DNA from: Lysobacter sp. S4-A87
Lineage (GTDB): Bacteria; Pseudomonadota; Gammaproteobacteria; Xanthomonadales; Xanthomonadaceae
Assembly (NCBI RefSeq): GCF_022637455.1
Contig: NZ_CP093341.1
Location: 1 to 64,000, forward strand
Length of the DNA stretch: 64,000 bases
Direction of reading: 5' to 3'
Within the stretch, counting starts at the first letter, position 1. Each line of letters opens with the position of its first letter. The position numbers and the translations under genes are program-made. The notes beneath the pieces are model-generated. The model did not search any database, was not told the origin of the DNA, and was given only the letters and a program-made list of their open reading frames with translations. Shown here in pieces: positions 51,900 to 62,495 of the stretch.

Positions 51900-52017
51900 T
51901 CCCGGGTCGGAACTGCGAACGGTGCAGGTGCATGGCCGGCAAGCTCATGGTTCAATGATTTCGAGACGGCGCATTGGTCCCGCTGGGGAGCGGAGATGCG
52001 CTGACCGGGGAAACAAC

Positions 52018-54798
52018 ATGCGTCGTAAGGAAATGGCACGTGGGCCGCTGGCCCACGCAGTGATGCTGGGTCTGTGTGTAATGGGGTTGGCCGCGTGCGG
52101 TGGCGGCGGTGGCGGCAATGTCCGCAGCGATCCCGCGCCTGCTGCTCCGCCGCCGGCACCACCAAGCCCGCCGAGCCCGCCGCCGAAGCCGCAACCGCCC
52201 ATCGGCGTGCACCTGACGCATACCGGCGTGAGCTACGCGCACAACCAGGGCATCACGGGCCAGGGTGTGACGATCGGCCTGATCGACAGCGGTATCCGCC
52301 GCGATCACCCTGCGCTGAACGGTCGCGTCATCGAGAACCTCGTCTACCTGGATCCGCGCACGAACGACCTGAGCGTCGACGACAAGATCGGCCACGGCAC
52401 CTGGGTGGCGCAGATCGCCGGCGGCAAACCGGTCGGGAACTGGCCTGGCGGTGTCGCGCCCGATGCGAAGTTCGTCTCGGCGCGGATCATCTCCGATGCG
52501 CCTCCCAAGGACGACGGCTCCGGACAGGGCAACGAAGTCAGCAGCGCCGATGGACTCGACTTCATTCACCAGGACCTGATCGACGCCGGCGCGAAGATCA
52601 TGAACAACTCCTGGGGCGGGCTGTACTGGAATGGCGACAATGTCACCACCAGTTTCATCAACGCCTACAAACCCTTCATCCTCGACTGGGGTGGCCTGGT
52701 GGTGTTTTCCACCGGCAACGAATCCAGGTCGCAGCCGTCCGACACGGCGTCGCTGCCCAGCCAGGGTGCGGGGGCCGAAATCCTCGAGCGCGGCTGGATC
52801 GCGGCGGCGGCGCTGGACAGCAACAACCAGGAGCAGCTGGCCAGTTACTCCAACGCCTGCGGCATCGCCATGAACTACTGCCTGGTGGCCCCGGGCGATG
52901 TGATCGTGACCGGCGAAGACGATGCCGTGGGCGATCCCAGCTACTGGATCGTGCGGGGCACCTCGTTCGCCGCGCCGCAGATCTCGGGCGCGGCCGCGCT
53001 GGTGTGGCAGAAGTTCCCGTACTTCAACAATGACCTGGTCAGGCAGACGCTGCTGGGCACCGCCGTCGACAAGGGCGCGCCCGGCGTCGATCCGGTATTC
53101 GGCCGCGGCATGCTCAACCTGCGCATGGCGATGGACGGTCCCTACCGCTTCGACTGGGGCGACGTCCGCGTGTCATTCGATGGCACCACGTCGACCTGGG
53201 CGAACCCGATCATGGGTGCCGGCGGCCTGATCAAGGAAGGCACCGGCAAGCTGGTGCTGACCGGTTCCAACACCTACACCGGACGGACCCAGGTCCTGGG
53301 CGGCGAACTGCAGGTCACCTACGAGATCACCTCGCCGGTGACCATTGGTCCCAACGGGACGCTGTCCGGTTACGCACGCGTGGGGCCCACGGACAACGCA
53401 GGTACGTTGCGCGTCGACAACGTGCTGCGCGTGGTGGGCGACTATCAGCAGGCATCGACGGCGCGCATGGACCTGATGCTGGGTTCGTGGCTCTACGTCG
53501 AAGGCACCGCCTCGCTGGACGGCGAACTGCGTGTCGTGGGCAGCCGTCCCGGCTACGTCACCAGCAGCCATTCGACGTTCCTTTCGGCGCGCAATGTGGC
53601 TGGACAGTTCTCCGGCCTCAGCACGGGTCCCGGGGTGCTGCTCCAGGCCACCATCGGATACAGCAGCACCGATGTCTGGCTCGACGTCACCCGCCTGGAG
53701 GTCACCACGGCCGCACAGGCGATGGGGTTGCAGGCGGCCGCGCTGGCCAGCGCCGAGCGCGTGGAAGGCGCATTCGACGAGATAGACAGGGCGGGCGAGG
53801 TGGCAGGCGACGATTTCGTTGCCGGCGCCGCATCCCTGCAGCACGCGCAGACACCGGCGATCGTCCAGCAGTCGCTGTCGAGCCTGTCCGGCGAGCTCCA
53901 TGGCGCCGACACCTCCTTTGCGCTGATGGCCATCGAAGGCAACCGGCGCGCACTCGAGTCGCGCGTGGACGCACTGCAGGCGGCGCCGGTCGCGGGCGGC
54001 TGGGCCGATGGATTGCGGGCGCAACGGGCGATGTCGCAGTTCGAGGTCGACGCCAATGGCTGGATGATGGGGCGTGACGTCCGCTACGGCGATCGCCTGG
54101 TCGTGGGTGCGGCACTGGCCGAAACCGAAGGCTACGCGCACCACGCCGTGCGCTACGACCGCGAGCACAACCGCCAGGCAGAAGCGCAGCTTTATGCCGC
54201 CTACGACCTGGGCGATGGCTACCTGCTGGGAAGCCTCGCCGTCGGCCGCATGCAGCGCTGGTTGCAACGCGATGTGCTGCTGGGCGCGGACTCGTTCCGC
54301 GTCGAAACCGACTATGCGCATCGCTACGCAACCGTCGGCCTCCAGGCTGGCCTGCCGGTGGCCATCGGCCGCGGGCGCATCACGCCGTATGCCGGCGTGC
54401 AGTCGTTGCAGCTCGATCGCGACGGATTCAGCGAGCAGGGAGCCGCCGGGTTCGGGCTCAGCACCACCGCATCGACGGCGAAACTGAGCCAGGCGTTGCT
54501 CGGCGCACGGTTCGGCTACGACTGGTCGGTTGGCTCGTCGTTGTGGATCCTGCAGGGCCGGGCCGAATGGCAGCGGCTGCTGTCGCAGTCGGGCGGTGAC
54601 ATCCAGGCGCGCTTCACCGCACTGGATGTGTGGTCGCCGATCCTGGGCGAGTCACTCGACCGCGACGTCGGTGTGGTGGGTCTCAGCCTCGGCACGCAAC
54701 TGCGCCACGCCGGTCGCATCGCTTTCGATGTCGACGCCCAGAGCCTGGACGGCCAGACCTGGACGCGCACGATGGCGACGTGGTCGATGGGCTGGTAA
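52018..54798 (+). CDS. Subtilisin-family (S8) autotransporter lipoprotein 2
   Basis: 926 residues in the same order as its neighbour: lipobox GLAAC, poly-Gly, proline-rich linker (APPPAPPSPPSPPPKPQPP), S8 domain with Asp ~90 (GLIDSGI), His ~126 (GHGTWV), Ser ~316 (GTSFAAPQ), PATR repeat (GAGGLIKEGTGKLVLTGSN), and an autotransporter barrel ending ATWSMGW. All catalytic residues are intact. It is separated from gene 1 by 118 bp. ATG 52018 has GGGGA 7 nt upstream. The barrels are more alike than the proteases (QSLSSLSGELHGADTSFALM in both), showing tandem duplication and divergence. Confidence 0.93.
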   Translation: MRRKEMARGPLAHAVMLGLCVMGLAACGGGGGGNVRSDPAPAAPPPAPPSPPSPPPKPQPPIGVHLTHTGVSYAHNQGITGQGVTIGLIDSGIRRDHPALNGRVIENLVYLDPRTNDLSVDDKIGHGTWVAQIAGGKPVGNWPGGVAPDAKFVSARIISDAPPKDDGSGQGNEVSSADGLDFIHQDLIDAGAKIMNNSWGGLYWNGDNVTTSFINAYKPFILDWGGLVVFSTGNESRSQPSDTASLPSQGAGAEILERGWIAAAALDSNNQEQLASYSNACGIAMNYCLVAPGDVIVTGEDDAVGDPSYWIVRGTSFAAPQISGAAALVWQKFPYFNNDLVRQTLLGTAVDKGAPGVDPVFGRGMLNLRMAMDGPYRFDWGDVRVSFDGTTSTWANPIMGAGGLIKEGTGKLVLTGSNTYTGRTQVLGGELQVTYEITSPVTIGPNGTLSGYARVGPTDNAGTLRVDNVLRVVGDYQQASTARMDLMLGSWLYVEGTASLDGELRVVGSRPGYVTSSHSTFLSARNVAGQFSGLSTGPGVLLQATIGYSSTDVWLDVTRLEVTTAAQAMGLQAAALASAERVEGAFDEIDRAGEVAGDDFVAGAASLQHAQTPAIVQQSLSSLSGELHGADTSFALMAIEGNRRALESRVDALQAAPVAGGWADGLRAQRAMSQFEVDANGWMMGRDVRYGDRLVVGAALAETEGYAHHAVRYDREHNRQAEAQLYAAYDLGDGYLLGSLAVGRMQRWLQRDVLLGADSFRVETDYAHRYATVGLQAGLPVAIGRGRITPYAGVQSLQLDRDGFSEQGAAGFGLSTTASTAKLSQALLGARFGYDWSVGSSLWILQGRAEWQRLLSQSGGDIQARFTALDVWSPILGESLDRDVGVVGLSLGTQLRHAGRIAFDVDAQSLDGQTWTRTMATWSMGW

Positions 54799-54814
54799 GC
54801 GGATGAAGCGACTG

Positions 54815-54841
54815 CGCCTTCCCCGGATGGCGGGGAAGGCG
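54815..54841. terminator. Bidirectional hairpin between autotransporter 2 and liuA
   Basis: CGCCTTCCCC / GGGGAAGGCG with a 7-nt loop in the 48-bp convergent gap. Confidence 0.7.
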
Positions 54842-54846
54842 TTGGT

Positions 54847-56004
54847 TCAGTGCTTGTCGTTGAACAGCTCGCGGCCGATCAGCATGCGGCGGATCTCGTT
54901 GGTGCCGGCGCCGATCGCATAGAGCTTGGCGTCGCGCAGGATCCGGCCGGTCGCGAACTCGTTGATGTAGCCGTTGCCGCCCAGCGCCTGGATGCCTTCC
55001 AGCGCGACCTGCACCGCCGCCTCGGAGGCGTGAAGCAGGCACGAGGCCGCATCGACGCGGCTGCTGTGGCCGCTGTCGAAGTCGCGCGCGACCTGGTAGG
55101 CGAAGGCGCGGCTCGACTGCAGCGAGGTGTACATGTCGGCGATCTTGCCCTGCATCAGGCCGAACGTACCGATGGCGGCGCTGAACTGCTTGCGCTCGCG
55201 CACGTAGGGCAGGGCGATGTCGAGTGCGGCCTGCATCAGGCCGAGCGGACCGCCGGTCAGCACCAGTCGCTCGGTGTTGAGGCCGCGCATGAGCACCTTG
55301 ACGCCCTTGTGGACTTCGCCGAGGACGTTCTCGGCCGGGATCTCGCAATCCTCGAACACAAGTTCGCAGGTGTTGGAGCCGCGCATGCCGAGCTTGTCGA
55401 GCTTCTGCGCGGTCGAGAAACCCTTCATGCCCTTCTCGACGATGAAGGCGGTCATGCACTGGCTGCCCGCTTCCTTGCCTGCGGTGCGCATGTAGACGAT
55501 CAGCACGTCGGCCTCGGGGCCGTTGGTGATCCACATCTTGTTGCCGTTGGCGACCCAGACGTCGCCCTTGCGCTCTGCGCGGCAGATCATCGAGCCGACC
55601 ACGTCGGAGCCGGCGCCCGGCTCGCTCATCGCCAGCGCGCCCTTCCACTCGCCGCTGCACAGCTTGGGCAGGTACTTGTTGCGCTGCTCCTCGTTGCCGT
55701 TGGCGTAGAGGTTGCTCACGCACAGGTTGGAATGCGCGCCGTAGCTCAGGCCGACCGAACCGGAAGCGCGGGAGATCTCCTCCATCGCCACCAGGTGGGC
55801 GAGGTAACCCATGTCGCTGCCGCCATACTCGCCGGGCACGGTCATGCCGAGCAGGCCCAGTTCACCGAGCTTGGGCCACAGGTCCTGCGGGAACCAGTTG
55901 TCCTCGTCGATGCTGGCGGCGCGCGGTGCGATCTCGGCGTCGGCGAAGCGGCGGACTGCATCGCGCAGTGCGTCGAGATCGTCACCCAGTGAAAAGCTGC
56001 GCAT
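54847..56004 (-). CDS. liuA: Isovaleryl-CoA dehydrogenase
   Basis: 385 residues of the acyl-CoA dehydrogenase family: [74 protein letters not shown], the catalytic glutamate region near [12 protein letters not shown] and the final [15 protein letters not shown]. The early position of YGAHSNLC and the sequence overall match isovaleryl-CoA dehydrogenases (LiuA), the first oxidation step after transamination and decarboxylation of leucine. It is not adjacent to liuB-liuE but lies next to leucine dehydrogenase in the same orientation. Confidence 0.93.
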   Translation of the reverse strand: MRSFSLGDDLDALRDAVRRFADAEIAPRAASIDEDNWFPQDLWPKLGELGLLGMTVPGEYGGSDMGYLAHLVAMEEISRASGSVGLSYGAHSNLCVSNLYANGNEEQRNKYLPKLCSGEWKGALAMSEPGAGSDVVGSMICRAERKGDVWVANGNKMWITNGPEADVLIVYMRTAGKEAGSQCMTAFIVEKGMKGFSTAQKLDKLGMRGSNTCELVFEDCEIPAENVLGEVHKGVKVLMRGLNTERLVLTGGPLGLMQAALDIALPYVRERKQFSAAIGTFGLMQGKIADMYTSLQSSRAFAYQVARDFDSGHSSRVDAASCLLHASEAAVQVALEGIQALGGNGYINEFATGRILRDAKLYAIGAGTNEIRRMLIGRELFNDKH

Positions 56005-56102
56005 GTGAGGCCTCTTGGTGGATCAGCGGCCGCCTGTCACGCGGCTTGTGGGTGCGGTAGTTGTGGATGATATCGACTTCATCCGATGCCGGTCATCCAG
56101 AC

Positions 56103-56134
56103 GTAGCCCGGGTAAGGCCAAGGCCGCACCCGGG
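56103..56134 (+). repeat. GTAG-headed REP-like palindrome, copy 10
   Basis: GTAGCCCGGGTAAGGCC ... GCACCCGGG, in the 264-bp gap between leucine dehydrogenase and liuA; inverted to copy 11. Confidence 0.87.
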
Positions 56135-56178
56135 GGCCGCGTCCGCGCAGGAAGTTGCCGCGATCCGATGCGTGTTTC

Positions 56179-56211
56179 CCCGGGTGCGGCCTTTGGCCTT
56201 GCCCGGGCTAC
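56179..56211 (-). repeat. GTAG-headed REP-like palindrome, copy 11
   Basis: CCCGGGTGCGGCC ... TTGCCCGGGCTAC, partner of copy 10; separated from it by 44 bp. Confidence 0.87.
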
Positions 56212-56216
56212 GAAAG

Positions 56217-56241
56217 GAAACGCCCGGCGGTGCCGGGCGTT
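56217..56241 (-). terminator. Terminator after leucine dehydrogenase
   Basis: ACGCCCGGC-GGT-GCCGGGCGT hairpin; the minus-strand transcript continues into TTTCCTTTC. Confidence 0.72.
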
Positions 56242-56268
56242 CTTTGTTGCGTTGCTGCAGACAGGTAA

Positions 56269-57372
56269 TCAGTGCCCGCCGCGGATACGGCCCTGGAAGC
56301 GCGGTGCGCTGCGGCCCAGCGGCAGCTTCAGCTTGCCGATCGCGCTGATGCGCTCTTCGGCCAGGCGGTCGGCGGCACGGTAGGTCGGGATCGCGTCACG
56401 CTCGGCGATCTCGAAGATGCGCGCGAGGTTGTGGTAGATCGTGCGCATCATGCGCATGGCGCGTTCGCGGTTGTAGCCGTCGAGTTCCAGCGCCACGTTC
56501 ATCACGCCGCCGGCATTCACCGCATAGTCCGGTGCGTACAGGATGCCGCGCTTGGACACTTCGTCGCCGATGGCGTTGTTGGCCAGCTGGTTGTTGGCGG
56601 CGCCGCAGATGACCTTCATCTTCAGGCGCGGCAGGGTGTTCTCGTTGACGGTGCCACCGAGCGCGCACGGCGAGTAGACATCGGCCGGCACGTCGTAGAT
56701 CTCGTCCAGGCCGACGGCTTCGGCGCCGTACTCGGACACGGCCTTGTCGACCAGGGTCTTGTTGATGTCGGTGCAGTAGATCTTCGCGCCGCGCTCCTTG
56801 AGCAGCTTCACGAACTCCATGCCGACATGGCCCAGGCCCTGCACGGCGTAGGAGTACTTGCCCACTTCCTCGTCGCCGAAGCGCTTGTTCAGCGTCGCCA
56901 TCAGGCCCTGCAGGGTGCCGTAGGCGGTGAACGGCGACGGGTCGCCGGAACCGCCGTGGACCTGGTGCACGCCGGTGACGTACTCGGTCTCGCGGTAGAC
57001 GTATTCCATGTCGTTGACGTCGATGCCGACGTCCTCGGCGGTGATGTAACGGCCGCCCAGCGCTTCGACGAACTGGCCGAAGGCGCGGAACAGCGCTTCG
57101 GACTTGTCGGCCGCCGGGTCGCCGATGATCACGGCCTTGCCGCCGCCGATGTTCAGGCCGGCGACCGCGTTCTTGTAGGTCATGCCGCGCGACAGGCGCA
57201 GCACGTCATTGAGCGCATCCTGCTCGGTCTTGTACGGCCACATGCGGGTGCCACCCAGGGCCGGACCGAGCACGGTGTTGTGGATCGCGATGATGGCCTT
57301 CAGGCCCGCGTCCTTGTTGTGGCAAAACACGACCTGCTCGTGGCCGAAAGTGTCCAGAGTTTCGAAAATCAT
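56269..57372 (-). CDS. ldh: Leucine dehydrogenase (Glu/Leu/Phe/Val dehydrogenase)
   Basis: 367 residues. GPALGGTRMWPY and GMTYKNAVAGLNIGGGKAVI carry the substrate and catalytic lysines, TAEDVGIDVNDM the catalytic aspartate, and GLGHVGMEFVKLLKERGAKI the NAD-binding fold. It oxidatively deaminates leucine, valine and isoleucine to the branched 2-oxo acids, the entry step to the liu pathway in this window. The C-terminus is arginine-rich (RFQGRIRGGH). The 200-bp upstream region to the next gene is AT-richer and probably contains its promoter. Confidence 0.95.
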   Translation of the reverse strand: MIFETLDTFGHEQVVFCHNKDAGLKAIIAIHNTVLGPALGGTRMWPYKTEQDALNDVLRLSRGMTYKNAVAGLNIGGGKAVIIGDPAADKSEALFRAFGQFVEALGGRYITAEDVGIDVNDMEYVYRETEYVTGVHQVHGGSGDPSPFTAYGTLQGLMATLNKRFGDEEVGKYSYAVQGLGHVGMEFVKLLKERGAKIYCTDINKTLVDKAVSEYGAEAVGLDEIYDVPADVYSPCALGGTVNENTLPRLKMKVICGAANNQLANNAIGDEVSKRGILYAPDYAVNAGGVMNVALELDGYNRERAMRMMRTIYHNLARIFEIAERDAIPTYRAADRLAEERISAIGKLKLPLGRSAPRFQGRIRGGH

Positions 57373-57572
57373 CGGGTGCTCCGCTGCTGGCGTCAGGATT
57401 CGCGCGTCGCGCTAAACGCCAACTGTGATGTGTAAGTAGTTGAATCGAAAAGGATTCGCCTCCGTAGCAGGGGGCAACCCCTCGCCACAGGCGCGACAGT
57501 CTAATCCAATCGACGGATACGCATACGTACGCGACACGACCGGCAAAATGGGGTTGTCGCCGTGATGCCTGT

Positions 57573-58838
57573 TCAGAAATTGCGGTAGGGCGCCTGCCGC
57601 AGCCACAGGGTGGCCAGCCACTTCTCACCGCGCTCGACCGGCAGGCCGGCATGCAGTGAATCCACGTCGGGCGAGCCGTCGGGGTGGAGGTTGTCGAAGA
57701 CCACTGCGCGGCCGGGGCGCGGGGCGACCTTGAGGCCCGAGACCGGGAAATGCGTTTCACCGCCTGCCTCGACCTCATTGAGATAGACGCAGATGGTGCG
57801 CAGGCGATTGCCGGCCTGCGGGCGGTCGCGTTCGATCGAGCCGGGCGGCCGATAGTCGCGGTGCGGGCGGTACTCCTGGCCCGGTTCGTAGCGCAGCACG
57901 GTCAGGTGCTCGGCGTGTGACAGCGGCACGCCGGCGGCACTGGCCATGCGCAGTTGCACGCAGCGCAGCGCCATGTCTTCCAGGATCGGGTCGAGGGCCG
58001 CGTCGCTGCTGGTGCGGATCTGCAGGGGGACCGGCAGACCGGTTTCCGGATCGACCGTCTGCGACCGCTGCAACCGCACTTCGGCGGTGGCCACCAGCAG
58101 CCGGCATTCGTCGGCGCTGAGCAGGCCATCCAGGGTCGACACGCGCGGGCGCAGCGACTGCCGCTTCAACGCGACCGGCGACAGCACTTCTTCCAGTGAC
58201 AGCGAGCCGGGCGTCGTGCCTTCCGGGCGGTACTCGGGCACGGCGATTTCGGGCATCGCACCGATGCCGACGGCCGACAGCTGCGCCCAGATGTCGCGCG
58301 CCGCGAAGGGTTGGCGTGCGCAGCCTTCGCCACGCGCAAGGCGCTCCGCGAGCAAGCGCGCGGCGACGGCGTCGCCGTGGCCGGCGGCCAGTTCCAGCAT
58401 CTGGATGCAGCGGGTCTGGTCGGCATCGCCGGGCTTGCGGCCGAAGTGGATCGCGACAGCCCGCAGTGCCGGCGGATAGTTGGCGCGTACTGCCCGCAAC
58501 AGTCGCTCGTTGATGCGTCCGTCGCGCGGCAGGGCGAAGCCGCCCAGTGCCACCAGCGCAAGGAAGTAACTGGCGATCGGACTGCCCGCGTGCTCGGCGC
58601 GCAACAGCCAGGCGCTGGCGAGTTCGGCATCGGCCTCGCAACCCACGCCGTACAGCAGCATGCGCGCGCATTCGATCTGCGCATTGGCCAACCCGGCCTC
58701 GGCGGCGCGGCGGTGCAGGGCGAACGCCTCTTCGAGCTCATGCCTGAGCACCAGCGCCGTCGCAAGCTGGTAAAGCGCTTGCGGCGAACCGTGGTGGGCC
58801 TGGCGGCGCAGCTCTAGGAGGACGGTGTCTTCTGACAT
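57573..58838 (-). CDS. Sel1-repeat / 2-oxoglutarate-Fe(II) oxygenase (prolyl 4-hydroxylase-like)
   Basis: 421 residues. The N-terminal half (~10-170) has Sel1/TPR-like repeats (ALYQLATALVLRHELEEAFALHRRAAEAGLANAQIECARML and following units). The C-terminal half is a P4H-type oxygenase: RTSSDAAL, YRPHRDYRPPG (HxD), GGETHFP, SLHAGLPV (distal His) and GEKWLATLWLR (2-oxoglutarate-binding Lys). It should hydroxylate proline or another residue in a protein; the repeats may select the client. ATG 58838 is preferred; ATG 58871 is an alternative. It is divergent from icmF. Confidence 0.88.
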   Translation of the reverse strand: MSEDTVLLELRRQAHHGSPQALYQLATALVLRHELEEAFALHRRAAEAGLANAQIECARMLLYGVGCEADAELASAWLLRAEHAGSPIASYFLALVALGGFALPRDGRINERLLRAVRANYPPALRAVAIHFGRKPGDADQTRCIQMLELAAGHGDAVAARLLAERLARGEGCARQPFAARDIWAQLSAVGIGAMPEIAVPEYRPEGTTPGSLSLEEVLSPVALKRQSLRPRVSTLDGLLSADECRLLVATAEVRLQRSQTVDPETGLPVPLQIRTSSDAALDPILEDMALRCVQLRMASAAGVPLSHAEHLTVLRYEPGQEYRPHRDYRPPGSIERDRPQAGNRLRTICVYLNEVEAGGETHFPVSGLKVAPRPGRAVVFDNLHPDGSPDVDSLHAGLPVERGEKWLATLWLRQAPYRNF

Positions 58839-58967
58839 GGTGGCGATGGCTTGGGGCTTGAGTGTAGCCATAACCGGTTGGGCGGCGCAGGGGTGTCTGG
58901 GGGATCACGGGGGATGCGGGGCGGGACGGCCAATGCCCGGGCGTGGGGGCCTGAATGTCCGACGCGC

Positions 58968-58973
58968 TACAAT
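58968..58973 (+). promoter_or_regulatory. Candidate -10 of icmF
   Basis: TACAAT, 33 nt before the chosen start codon, argues against translation from the earlier ATG at 58955. Confidence 0.4.
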
Positions 58974-59005
58974 CCGCATTCGATCGTTTCCGTATTGAGC
59001 GCGTC

Positions 59006-62000
59006 ATGAGCACCCCTGCCAGCCCCCTCCCCGAAACCGCCGTCGAGAGCAGCCCGCTGCGTTTCGTCACCGCCGCCAGCCTGTTCGACGGCCACGACGC
59101 CGCCATCAACATCATGCGCAGGCTGATCCAGGGGCAGGGCGCCGAGGTCATCCACCTGGGCCATAACCGCTCGGTCGAGGACGTCGTCCGCGCCGCGCTG
59201 CAGGAAGACGCCGACGGCATCGCCCTGTCGTCCTACCAGGGCGGCCACGTCGAATACTTCAAGTACATGGTCGACATGCTCGCCGAGCGTGGCGCCTCGC
59301 ACATCCGCGTGTTCGGCGGCGGCGGCGGCACTATCACGCCGGAAGAAATCCGCGAGCTGCAGGGCTACGGCGTGGAGCGCATCTACCACCCCAACGACGG
59401 CATGCACATGGGCCTGGTGGCGATGATCGAGGACGTGATCCGTCGCGCCAACGATGCCCGCAAGGGCGCCAAGACGCCCGAGCACGCGCCCGACAAGGAC
59501 GATGAAATCAGCATCGGCCACATGCTCTCGGCGATCGAGGAAGGCCTGCTCGACGAATCCCAGCTCTCGCACCTGCGCAAGCAGTGGCAGCTGGCCGGCG
59601 GCAAGACCCCGGTCATCGGCATCACCGGCACCGGCGGCGCCGGCAAGTCGTCGGTGACCGACGAGCTGCTCAACCGTTTCCTCGCCAGCTTCCCCGAGAT
59701 GCGCATCGCCGTGATCTCGGTCGATCCGACCCGTCGCCGTACCGGTGGCGCGCTGCTGGGCGACCGCATCCGCATGAACTCGCTGCGCTCCAAGCGCGTG
59801 TACATGCGCTCGATGGCCACGCGCCGCCAGCACGCGGCGACCAACACCGTGCTCAAGGACTGCATCGGCTTCCTCAAGGGTCTGGGCTACGACCTGGTGA
59901 TCGTCGAGACCGCCGGCATCGGCCAGTCCGACTCGGAGATCGTCGACCTGGTCGACTTCCCGATGTACGTGATGACCAGCGACTTCGGCGCGCCGAGCCA
60001 GCTGGAGAAGATCGACATGCTCGACTTCGCCGAACTCGTCGTGCTCAACAAGTTCGACAAGCGCGGCGCCGAGGATGCCCTGCGCGACGTGCGCAAGCAG
60101 TGGAAGCGGAATCGGGTGGCCTTCCAGACCAAGGACGAGGACGTCCCGGTCTACCCGACCATCGCCAGCCAGTTCAACGACCCCGGCATCAGCTGGATGT
60201 TCGCCAACCTGTGCCGCCTGCTGCGCGACAAGCTGTCGCTGCCTGCAGACAAGTGGACGCCGCAGATCGACACCTCGCTGAAGGAACCGCGCGCGACCGT
60301 GCTGATCCCGGGTGCGCGCGTGCGCTACCTGGCCGAGATCGCCGAACAAGGCCGCGGCATCAACGCGCAGATCGAGACGCAGGCGGAAGTGGCCGATCGC
60401 GCGCAGAGCTACTGGCAGTCGCTGCACGACCTGGGTGACGAAAGCCTGCCCAAGGCGCTGGACCTGTTCGCCGCCGAGGCCCTCACCGACGGTGGCGACA
60501 AGACCCTGCTGACGCTGCGCCAGCGCTACAACGACGCCGTCCAGACCCTCACCTCCGACGCCCTCAAGCTGCTGCGCGGCTGGCCGGCGCGCCTGAAGTC
60601 GATCACCGACGAGGTCAACGAGTACCAGGTCCGCGACAAGACCATCCGCGTCGAGAACTACCGCGAGTCGCTCAGCCACCAGAAGATCCCGAAGATCGCC
60701 GCGCCCACGTACAAGAGCTGGGGCGAGCTGCTGACCTTCCTGCAGAAGGAGAACCTGCCGGGCTACTACCCCTACACCGGCGGCGTCTACCCGTACCGCC
60801 GCACCGGCGAAGACCCGATCCGCATGTTCGCCGGTGAAGGCACGCCCGAGCGCACCAACCGCCGCTTCCACTACCTGTCGGTCGGCCAGCCGGCCGCGCG
60901 CCTGTCCACCGCCTTCGACAGCGTCACGCTGTACGGCGAAGACCCGGCCGTGCGCCCGGACATCTACGGCAAGATCGGCAACTCCGGCGTCAACATCGCC
61001 ACCCTGGACGACATGAAGAAGCTGTACTCCGGCTTCGACCTGTGCGCGCCCAGCACCTCGGTGTCGATGACGATCAACGGCCCGGCGCCGATCATCCTAG
61101 CGATGTTCATGAACACCGCCATCGACCAGCAGGTCGAGAAGTACCTGCGCGCCGACCAGGCGCGCTGGGACGAAGCGCACGACAAGATCGAGGCGATGTT
61201 CGAAGGGCGCCAGCGCCCGACCTACAGCGGCATGCTGCCGGAGACCAACGACGGCCTCGGCCTGGGCCTGCTGGGTGTCACCGGCGACCAGGTCGTCGAC
61301 GCCGAGACCTACGAGAAGATCAAGGCGCACACCCTGGCGACCGTGCGCGGCACCGTCCAGGCCGACATCCTCAAGGAAGACCAGGCGCAGAACACCTGCA
61401 TCTTCAGCACCGAGTTCGCCCTGCGCATGATGGGCGACATCCAGCAGTTCTTCGTCGACCGCAGCGTTCGCAACTTCTACTCGGTGTCGATCTCCGGCTA
61501 CCACATCGCCGAGGCCGGCGCGAACCCGATCAGCCAGCTCGCCTTCACCCTGAGCAACGGCTTCACGATCGTCGAGTACTACCTCGCGCGCGGCATGAAG
61601 ATCGACGACTTCGCGCCGAACCTGTCGTTCTTCTTCTCCAACGGCATGGACCCGGAATACACCGTCATCGGCCGCGTCGCCCGTCGCATCTGGGCACGCG
61701 CGATGCGCGAGCGCTACGGCGCCAGCAGCCGCAGCCAGATGATGAAGTACCACATCCAGACCAGCGGCCGCTCCCTGCACGCGCAGGAGATCCAGTTCAA
61801 CGACATCCGCACCACGCTGCAGGCGCTGTATGCGCTGTTCGACAACTGCAACAGCCTGCACACCAACGCCTACGACGAAGCGATCACCACGCCGACCGAG
61901 GAAAGCGTGCGCCGCGCCGTGGCGATCCAGATGATCATCAACAAGGAACTGGGCCTCAACTTCAACGAGAACCCCTGGCAGGGCAGCTTCATCGTCGACA

Positions 62001-62449
62001 AGCTCACCGACATCGTCGAGGAAGCCGTCTACAAGGAGTTCGAGGCGATCAGCGAGCGCGGCGGCGTGCTCGGCGCGATGGACACCATGTACCAGCGCGG
62101 CAAGATCCAGGAAGAGAGTCTGTACTACGAGCACAAGAAGCACGACGGTTCACTGCCGCTGATCGGCGTGAACACCTTCCTGCCGAAGGACCACGGCGGC
62201 GACATCGTCACCGAGATCGAGCTGATCCGCAGCACGGAAGGCGAGAAGGGGCAGCAGATCCAGAACGTGGCCGGGTACCAGGGCAACCGGAACGGCTATG
62301 CGGCTGAGGGGCTCAAGTCGCTACAGGCAACGGCGCGGGAGCGGCGGAATGTGTTTGCCAGCCTGATGGAGGCGGTCAAGACGCATAGCTTGGGGCAGAT
62401 TAGTCATGCGCTTTATGACGTGGGCGGGGAATATCGTCGCAACATGTGA
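59006..62449 (+). CDS. icmF: Fused isobutyryl-CoA mutase (IcmF), adenosylcobalamin dependent
   Basis: 1147 residues: an N-terminal B12-binding domain ([16 protein letters not shown]; the FDGHD histidine ligates cobalt), a MeaB-like G-protein chaperone ([38 protein letters not shown]), and the mutase substrate domain ([47 protein letters not shown]). This order is specific for IcmF, which interconverts isobutyryl- and n-butyryl-CoA. It could feed valine carbon into butyrate metabolism. ATG 59006 is used because a -10-like TACAAT lies between the two possible starts. Confidence 0.95.
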   Translation: MSTPASPLPETAVESSPLRFVTAASLFDGHDAAINIMRRLIQGQGAEVIHLGHNRSVEDVVRAALQEDADGIALSSYQGGHVEYFKYMVDMLAERGASHIRVFGGGGGTITPEEIRELQGYGVERIYHPNDGMHMGLVAMIEDVIRRANDARKGAKTPEHAPDKDDEISIGHMLSAIEEGLLDESQLSHLRKQWQLAGGKTPVIGITGTGGAGKSSVTDELLNRFLASFPEMRIAVISVDPTRRRTGGALLGDRIRMNSLRSKRVYMRSMATRRQHAATNTVLKDCIGFLKGLGYDLVIVETAGIGQSDSEIVDLVDFPMYVMTSDFGAPSQLEKIDMLDFAELVVLNKFDKRGAEDALRDVRKQWKRNRVAFQTKDEDVPVYPTIASQFNDPGISWMFANLCRLLRDKLSLPADKWTPQIDTSLKEPRATVLIPGARVRYLAEIAEQGRGINAQIETQAEVADRAQSYWQSLHDLGDESLPKALDLFAAEALTDGGDKTLLTLRQRYNDAVQTLTSDALKLLRGWPARLKSITDEVNEYQVRDKTIRVENYRESLSHQKIPKIAAPTYKSWGELLTFLQKENLPGYYPYTGGVYPYRRTGEDPIRMFAGEGTPERTNRRFHYLSVGQPAARLSTAFDSVTLYGEDPAVRPDIYGKIGNSGVNIATLDDMKKLYSGFDLCAPSTSVSMTINGPAPIILAMFMNTAIDQQVEKYLRADQARWDEAHDKIEAMFEGRQRPTYSGMLPETNDGLGLGLLGVTGDQVVDAETYEKIKAHTLATVRGTVQADILKEDQAQNTCIFSTEFALRMMGDIQQFFVDRSVRNFYSVSISGYHIAEAGANPISQLAFTLSNGFTIVEYYLARGMKIDDFAPNLSFFFSNGMDPEYTVIGRVARRIWARAMRERYGASSRSQMMKYHIQTSGRSLHAQEIQFNDIRTTLQALYALFDNCNSLHTNAYDEAITTPTEESVRRAVAIQMIINKELGLNFNENPWQGSFIVDKLTDIVEEAVYKEFEAISERGGVLGAMDTMYQRGKIQEESLYYEHKKHDGSLPLIGVNTFLPKDHGGDIVTEIELIRSTEGEKGQQIQNVAGYQGNRNGYAAEGLKSLQATARERRNVFASLMEAVKTHSLGQISHALYDVGGEYRRNM

Positions 62450-62453
62450 TTGA

Positions 62454-62487
62454 GAGAAGGCCCGCGAAAGCGGGCCTTCTTCTCTTC
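62454..62487 (+). terminator. Terminator after icmF
   Basis: GAGAAGGCCCGC-GAAA-GCGGGCCTTCTTCTC hairpin with a GAAA tetraloop and a pyrimidine-rich tail. Confidence 0.88.
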
Positions 62488-62495
62488 TCCGGAAC

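Noticed and set aside
58955-59005. Earlier ATG for icmF at 58955
   Set aside because: A TACAAT -10-like sequence lies between this codon and ATG 59006, and the extra 17 residues have no family match.
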